NCBI GenBank assembly: GCA_032622095.1
Contig: CP136061.1
Coordinates: forward strand, 35,345,797 to 35,409,796
Source of the DNA: Siphonodentalium dalli
Taxonomy: Eukaryota; Mollusca; Scaphopoda; Gadilida; Siphonodentaliidae
DNA length: 64,000 nucleotides
Direction of reading: 5' to 3'
Part shown: positions 58,547-64,000 of the stretch, piece by piece
How the letters are laid out: the number at the start of each line of letters is the position of its first letter
Position numbering within the stretch: the first letter of the stretch is position 1
Translations under genes and position numbers: made by a program
Notes under the pieces: generated by a model
The model's input: the letters and a program-made list of their open reading frames with translations, nothing else
What the model was told of the DNA's origin: nothing
Database searches by the model: none

Positions 58547-59695
58547 CTTAAAAAACAAGTAGAAAGAAGCAAGTAGTCATATGTTAAAACACAATGCATT
58601 GCAGCATTCAACAGGGATGAAAGAAGCAAGTATTCATATGCTAAAACATAACAGCATTCAACAGGGATCACTCTGCTAACACAGAGAGCTTAGAGAAAAT
58701 TTTATATCTTGCTGAGATTTTAATGATCAAGAATGAAAAATTTGCAACCAATTCTTGTCCAATTTACTTTACCATACTTCGCAAATATAAGCCATAATTT
58801 TGTTCTGTTTTAGTTCCATATCAAACTTGGTGCCTTAAGTTAGTATTAGATAGACAGAGAAGAGGACCTATAAATTTAATCATATAAACATATCTGGATC
58901 TGGTAATGGTTGGGAATGATGATAAATAATTTATGTCTACCCGGGTTTATTTTTTTGAGGAAATTTTAGATATTTAATATTTTAGGTAAAACATGTACAT
59001 AATCCAAAGCAATTGGATAAAAACAACTAAAGTTATCATCTGGACACCAAAATAAGTCAAACAATAATTAAATGAAAGTGTCAATGATACGTAGCTAAAC
59101 TTGGGTAGGTGTTAATTTTAGGCTGAGCAGTCAATAGAATGATAAAAGAGGAAGGCAATTCAAGATGTTTAAGTAAAGGGATTCTATGGTGTAGATGAAA
59201 TTATTTTCATTTCAAACTTTTATACAATAACTGAATGATATGGCCGAAATCATGTCTAGTAGGGGTGCCGAAGGATTTAGTCATACAAAGAGTAAAATAC
59301 AAGATGTTGATACATGTTTTCCAATGAAATTTTCGAATATTTTTATGGCTGCAATCTAGTGGTCACTCCAAAGATCCATATGATGTTTGGTGGTGATTAG
59401 ATGATGGATGTAGTCTGTAGGGTGTGCCAAAGGATTTAGTCATGAAAAGAGTTAATTCTAAGATAACTAATCTTAAAAAATTTGAATCAAAAAGGAACAA
59501 AACTGCATCAGAAATATTTCAAACAGATCTAAATTCGAATCTCACTATTTTAAAATGTAGATCAAGTACCAAATTCCATAAATAATTATTCAAGTTTATA
59601 TCATCTGAATAATAGATGTTTCGGAGGAACAACTTAAATGACACTCATAAATAAACCGTAACTGTGTTTTCGCAACATTTATGATGATTGCTAAC
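58547..59695. other. Intron, nothing recognised
   Basis: Intron between the 641-nt and the 33-nt exons. A weak repeated phrase (GGTGCCGAAGGATTTAGTCA / GTGCCAAAGGATTTAGTCAT, about 59268 and 59425) indicates a drifted ~160-bp tandem repeat. No element ends seen. Confidence 0.5.
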
Positions 59696-60336
59696 CTTTT
59701 TAAGGATTCCTGGCCTGGGTGTGATGGCATCTGAGACGGCCACTGTCGTATCGTGACTATCGTCCCAATCACTCTCTACCTGACCTCTCGGTGTCTTCCC
59801 GTCTCCATCATCATCCGTCGCCTTAGTAATAGCCTTCTCATAATCCGGCCCTATAACAACATGATTCTGACCACCAGGTGGCTCGTCAATCACCGTTGAA
59901 TCCCAGTCGCTGTCATCCCTCATTAGCGGGGATTTAGCCTCGGGCTCATCTCTGGTCCGTCCCATCTGTGACAAAGCATTAAAGTCATAGCCACCCTCCT
60001 CATTTCTGCGTGGTGATCTCGGTGGTGGCTGTGGTGGTGGTGGCTTTATGTCTGACATAACGGTTGAGTCCCAGTCAGATTCCTCCTTGATACTTGGTGA
60101 TCTCGGTGGTGGTGGCGGTGGTGGTCGCTTTATGTCAGACATACTCGGTTGATGTTTTGCTGTTTCTTGATCCTTTTCCTGTGGCAGAGGTTTTATATCT
60201 GACATGACAGTCGAATCCCAGTCACTTGCTGCAAAACTGTCAATGAGGTTGTCACTTGGTTTTGGTTTAATGACAACTTCAGATGACTCACTGTCGCTGA
60301 GTTCATCATCACTGAGACCGAGGTCGGCCATGATTG
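59696..60336 (-). CDS. Large acidic exon with four SDWD motifs and poly-Pro
   Basis: This is the largest and clearest coding exon (641 nt, 213 whole codons). The acceptor is CACATTTTCAG and the donor AAAAAG/GTTAGC. It begins IMADLGLSDDELSDSESSEV. Three copies of SDWDST (two followed by VMSDIK, one by VIDE) and a fourth diverged SDWDDSHD are spaced by proline-rich linkers. Two of these linkers carry PPPPPPPRSPS- and PPPQPPPRSPRR-like runs, candidate SH3/profilin ligands and proline-directed kinase sites. Strong acidity and low complexity indicate disorder. Phase-1 entry with CA after the acceptor means the Met is probably internal. A translation start here with a 5'UTR exon upstream cannot be excluded. 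Confidence 0.88.
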
Positions 60337-60370
60337 CTGAAAATGTGAAAGAATTCACAATATACAAGAA

Positions 60371-60990
60371 ATAGAGGATCTCAAACGAGTTACTATTTTA
60401 TACGGAATTTATCAACCGAGTTCACTAAATTCTATTTGAGCCGAGGTTTACCGAGGCTCAAATAGAATTTAGTGGACGAGGTTGATAAATTACGTATAAA
60501 ATAGAACAAGTTTGAGAAACTTTTTATCACATGATCATATAATCGCTAAAATTTTATAGAAAACAACAATTAACTGCAGCTAGCGATCATTGTCCCAAAG
60601 AGCAGTGTGACGTCATTGCACGCGACGATATTACACGTGTCTATTACGCTCGAATATTACATCGGAAAATAGTGCTAATCATGTGATAAATAGAGGATCT
60701 CACATGAGTTTCTATTTTATACGGAATTTATCAACCGAGATCACTAAATTCGAGGTTTACCGAGGCTCAAATAGAATTTAGAGGACGAGGTTGATAAATT
60801 ACGTATAAAATAGGACGAGTGTGAGATACCTTTTATCACATGATCAAATAAACCCGAAGCAACGCGAAATATTCATCGAAAACAACAATCATAAACTACA
60901 GCGATCGCAAGTTATTTGAAGAACGCTGTGACGTCATCGCACGCGCTGATATTAAACGTGTCTATTACCGATTATTATGAAACTGCTTTT
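60371..60990. repeat. Two tandem copies of a ~320-bp fold-back unit
   Basis: Each unit starts with a ~160-bp hairpin: ATAGAGGATCTCA(A/C)A(C/T)GAGTT, ACGGAATTTATCAACCGAG, centre GAGGTTTACCGAGGCTCAAA, then the complementary arm to TTTTATCACATGATCA. A tail follows with TGTGACGTCAT(T/C)GCACGCG and ACGTGTCTATTA. The first hairpin starts 35 nt from the 59696-60336 exon acceptor. The 5588-5745 repeat is a relative. Confidence 0.8.
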
Positions 60991-61133
60991 ATGGCCAAAT
61001 TATGTGATAAACAAGTATATAACCAATATCAGCCATGATGACTGTAATTGTAAAAATAATTCACAAAGTAATATGTGTAAAACCAAGATCAGCAATAGTT
61101 GATGGCTGCGAAAGTAAATACCCATAGTATATA

Positions 61134-61579
61134 CAAGCCTTGAAATAGTGTGTCTGTCACTTGCAGATTGAGGTCCCCAGATGGAGAATTTAGTGACGTT
61201 ATTCCGCACAGCGGGCTAGCACCACTAAATTCACTCTCTGTGAACCTCATTCTGCCTAGGTCTCATCTTCTGGGAAGTATCTATAATCTGAAACTAATAT
61301 ATTTTTAGTTACTTTTTCAACTTCTGTTCAGTTTCTATATCCCCTAATTTGCAGAAGATAAAACACATAATCGAGGTGACAAATGGGTGAACATCACCAA
61401 CTTCAACTGGGGATCTTCAATCTTATCCTAGGACTCCCATAGCAGTCGCAGCAGAATGAGGTTAACAGAGGGTGAATTTGGTGATGCTAGGCTGCCAAGT
61501 GGGATAGCGTCACTGTAATCACACTCTGGTGACCTCATTCTACAAATTACAGACACACTAATGCTATTTCAAGGCTTGG
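61134..61579. mobile_element. Family F hAT MITE, long form
   Basis: It runs from CAAGCCTTGAAATAGTGTGT to CTATTTCAAGGCTTG with two hairpin modules and the CCTAGG...CTCCCATAGCAGT middle. No clear target duplication. Confidence 0.8.
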
Positions 61580-61617
61580 GTAATGCAAGGAATATCAGAA
61601 TGTTTCAGACTATCGAA

Positions 61618-62160
61618 TGAGCCTGAGTTTAGTGTGCCTGTCATTTGCAGAATGAGGTTCCCAGAGGGTGAATTTGGTGACGCTATCCCACGCAGTGGGC
61701 TAGCATCACCAAATTCACCCTCTGGTGACCTCATTCTGCATGGCCTCATATGCTGTGGGAGACATAGACTCAGATTGAATTTCCCAAATGGTGAATATTG
61801 TGATGTGCACCCATTGGGAACCTCGATAATGCAATGTGTCGTCTGCCAATTTGAAGATATAAGAGAAACTAAACTAAAAAATAAATAGAATCTATGTGAA
61901 TACTATAGTAAATATAGTAATTTGATAGTAAAAGAAACTTTCCAGCGAAGATGAGGCCTAAGCAGAATGAGGTCCCCAGAGAGTGAATTTAGTGATTCTA
62001 GCCCTCTATGCGGATAGCATCACTAAATTCATCCTCTGGGAACCTCATACTGCATTTTGGTGAATTTGGTGATGCTAGCCATCTATGTGTGATAGCGTCA
62101 CTAAATTCACCCTCTGGGGACCTCATTCTGCAAATGACAGGCACACTAAACTCAGGCTTG
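61618..62160. mobile_element. Family F hAT MITE with 8-bp TSD (one mismatch)
   Basis: The ends are TGAGCCTGAGTTTAGTGTGC and its complement CTAAACTCAGGCTTG. Flanks are CTATCGAA (61610-61617) and CTATCCAA (62161-62168). Three GAGGT(T/C)CCC hairpin modules; the third is inserted at the right. Confidence 0.85.
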
Positions 62161-62168
62161 CTATCCAA

Positions 62169-63763
62169 TGAGTAGCTGTTCAATAGATTGGGTTCAGTCA
62201 GAGTCAGAATGATTCTGCCAATGCAGTCACATGTAAAATACACAAACTTTACACATTTTGTCATGTTTAATGTACAATGTTATTTTTTTATGTGTACATG
62301 TATATCTCATGGAAATATGGGCCTGTAAAAAGTATGAGCTTCATACAATTCACTGCTATTAATTTACTGAAGTCTACAGTTCAGTCCTCAATTGGTTGTC
62401 TAATTTATTGATAATTTCTGAAAAATATGTTGGTATCTTAAATTAATGATAACATATTACTTGCTTGATAATCATACATCCAGATAATATTCATATTCTT
62501 CCAAAATAATAAAAAAATTGAAAGATGCATTCATGGTTCCAGATCTCCAGTTACATTAACAACAAAACAATTATTTTAACACCATTTTCCGCTTTGGTCT
62601 GTTTAAAAAAAAATTTGAAACCAAATATGAGATATAAATTAGACCTATGGATTCGAAAGTTTTCATTTTGTTGTTTAAAAATTAACAAAATAATTTTTAG
62701 TGTTCCTCTACAACATTGAAATGATATGAAATAAATGCATAGAAAATTCTGTATAATACAAAACTACATCTTCATTATGATGTCATATCCGTCATGTTTC
62801 TCTAAATAAAAAGTAAAATAGGTTTCATAGAAATTATCCTGGAACTCAGAATGCTTTATTAACTTGTTTTATACATTATGTACCTCAGAAAATAAAATTT
62901 AGATTTGAGATCTGTGAAATTCCACCGAAGAAGTATGTAATCCATTTGGAAGAATGTGTTATTAATCATAATGATAAGATACACAGTCACACAAAAAGAA
63001 CGCCGATGATTCTAGCATTACACCTAGTGACATCTGGACTACTATCTAATCATTTGTTATTGTCCAGTGGTCAGATGGCAGCATATATGTGGACATATCT
63101 AGCCTATAGTATGGATTTTTGGTTAGTAATCCTATTTACTGAGTGAAAGGCCACACAATGATGTAAGCTGGTTATTACCAGATGATGTAACAAATCAATT
63201 TGTATTGGGCAAGCTCAACAGATTAATCCAACAATGTTCTGTATTTACATTACTATATACAGACTTCAGATGATGTAACTATGAAATGAGAGTGTATTGG
63301 TCAAAGGTGAACTGATTAATCCAACAATGTTCTGTACTTAGGTAAACATCACACTTAACTCAGGTTAGATTAAACATGATTGATCGTTTAAGGATAACAA
63401 TAGCTTCAAAATGCCCCGGATAATATTTGAAATGACCCAACATCAGAGACCAGTTTAGATAATTCAAATTGGGTTAAGTCACTTCTCCCTATTAGATTAT
63501 TAGAGAGAAATGTACTGTTATCAAGGAGAAGTTATAAAGGCTAAAATATGATTTTCCCGGGTCCCCGTTGGGAGGGGGGTATAATATAATGGGGGTAATA
63601 CTATGACCAGATTCACTAGATATTTACATCAGTTTGTTTATTATAGTAAATATGAATCAACTAAAGTTAGTAATATTTCCTACAGAGAAAAGATAAAGGT
63701 AGTAAATTGGGGAAATGATAGAAAGGCTGAGATATATCTTAACAGGTAACGTGTGTTTCTTAC
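62169..63763. other. Intron, nothing recognised
   Basis: AT-rich intron between the microexon and the 641-nt exon. Two copies of a ~100-bp phrase (GATTAATCCAACAATGTTCT, GTA(T/C)TTA) lie at about 63220-63340. No other feature found. 63794-64000 is likewise intron. Confidence 0.45.
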
Positions 63764-63793
63764 CACCAAGAAGACCATTATTTTCTTTGCTTT
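63764..63793 (-). CDS. Exon 1 of those seen (30-nt microexon)
   Basis: The acceptor is a TTTTATTTAACAG-type site and the donor reads GGTG/GTAAGA. The 30 nt leave two bases at the front and one at the back, and translate as SKENNGLLG. The final G joins the first two bases of the next exon to make Ala, giving LLGAIMADLGLSDDE. The phase match and both consensus sites support it. It is very short and could be chance, in which case the Met in the next exon could be a real start. Confidence 0.5.
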
Positions 63794-64000
63794 CTGTTAA
63801 ATAAAAGGCAGCTTATCAAGATATAATTCACCAAGACACATTTGTGTTTTTATTGCTGGCTGCTAGTTTTGGCATGAGACAATTGCCAGGCAGAAGGATA
63901 GCACAAGAGGCGTTAAGTATTATTCTTCCGCAATCTAATGAGATTTATAAATTATCTTTTAATGGCTAACCATTTTGACTCTTGCATTATTGTTACAAAC

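Larger units (their letters stand above)
1152..63793 (-). other. Host gene, middle part: acidic Trp-motif / coiled-coil protein, ANKRD26-like (14 exons)
   Basis: Fourteen minus-strand exons join in one frame: 63764-63793, 59696-60336, 58514-58546, 57462-57509, 56399-56467, 51956-52114, 46888-46971, 36424-36597, 32350-32541, 28020-28097, 25939-26123, 6187-6516, 4217-4401 and 1152-1284. They total 2341 nt (779 whole codons plus partial codons at each end). Phase agrees at every junction, including four that split codons (giving Ala, Arg, Arg and Asp). The N-terminal two thirds are Ser/Asp/Glu/Pro-rich with no membrane or signal segment; the last two exons lead into a charged coiled coil. Family inference: the coiled-coil segment and the layout resemble the region of ANKRD26/CCDC144-type proteins after their ankyrin repeats. 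No ankyrin repeat is in the window, so this assignment is tentative. Exons beyond both window edges are required, and small exons may have been missed. Confidence 0.72.

Noticed and set aside
60310-60367. MADLGLSDDE methionine as the gene's translation start
   Set aside because: Not excluded, but a CACATTTTCAG acceptor directly precedes it and the phase fits the 30-nt exon upstream, so I treat it as internal.

Overview
The window is AT-rich eukaryotic DNA. It is most likely from a lophotrochozoan, and a bivalve mollusc is my best guess. That guess rests on the mixture of repeats (palindromic TTAA-flanked MITEs, head-to-tail Helitron fragments, hAT MITEs, degenerate 160-bp tandem repeats ending in short GACA/GACG-type runs), not on a marker gene. 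I see no bacterial gene organisation, no rRNA or tRNA gene and no CRISPR array.

Only one host gene can be supported. It lies on the minus strand and spans essentially the whole window. I assembled 14 coding exons from 63793 down to 1152. Each has plausible splice sites, and the phase agrees at every one of the 13 junctions, giving 779 complete codons in one frame. Both ends of the protein lie outside the window. The product is acidic, Ser/Pro-rich and apparently disordered, and becomes coiled-coil at its C-terminal side. It looks like the middle of an ANKRD26/CCDC144-type protein, which is a family inference from coiled-coil resemblance and architecture. All nine tryptophans sit in the same short acidic context (Ser/Gly-x-Trp-Asp/Glu/Gln), repeated in six of the exons.

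Almost everything else is intron filled with mobile and tandem repeats. (1) Several families of short elements begin TTAA-CCCTTT and end AAAGGG-TTAA, so they are piggyBac-like by terminus and target. I call them A (GAGTGCCAGG), B (CAGTGCCAAG), C (ACCCAACA), D (CTAT...), E (CATGA...GGAGC) and G (CTCTTTCGCTGCC). A, C and E carry one to several copies of the same ~62-bp near-perfect palindrome. (2) A hAT MITE family (F; CAAGCCTTGAAATAG ends) has three copies with recognisable 8-bp target duplications, and there is one 932-bp hAT at 3028-3959 with a perfect 8-bp duplication. (3) Two loci hold head-to-tail Helitron units (TC...CTAG, hairpin, A/T target) at 19309-20809 and 52465-54309; the second lies exactly inside an E element. 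(4) A ~4.9-kb fold-back transposon at 40361-45227 has arms that carry inverted copies of a decayed transposon protein gene. (5) A 5'-truncated LINE at about 54850-55480 lies inside another E element.

Large tandem arrays are a 41-bp minisatellite (28409-30017, ~39 copies), a G-rich 18-21-bp array (47243-49637, ~120 copies), a 30-bp array (33600-33870), a 36-bp array inside a B element (34870-35200), a 61-bp array (38815-39187), a ~60-bp array (57660-58110) and a ~1126-bp tandem triplication (15071-18118). Within this window no genes act as a pathway: one long-intron gene hosts a dense layered repeat landscape. The most interesting points are the repeated Trp-acidic motif of the host protein, the pyrimidine/AG array just upstream of one of its exons, the palindrome shared by unrelated TTAA elements, and the fold-back transposon.
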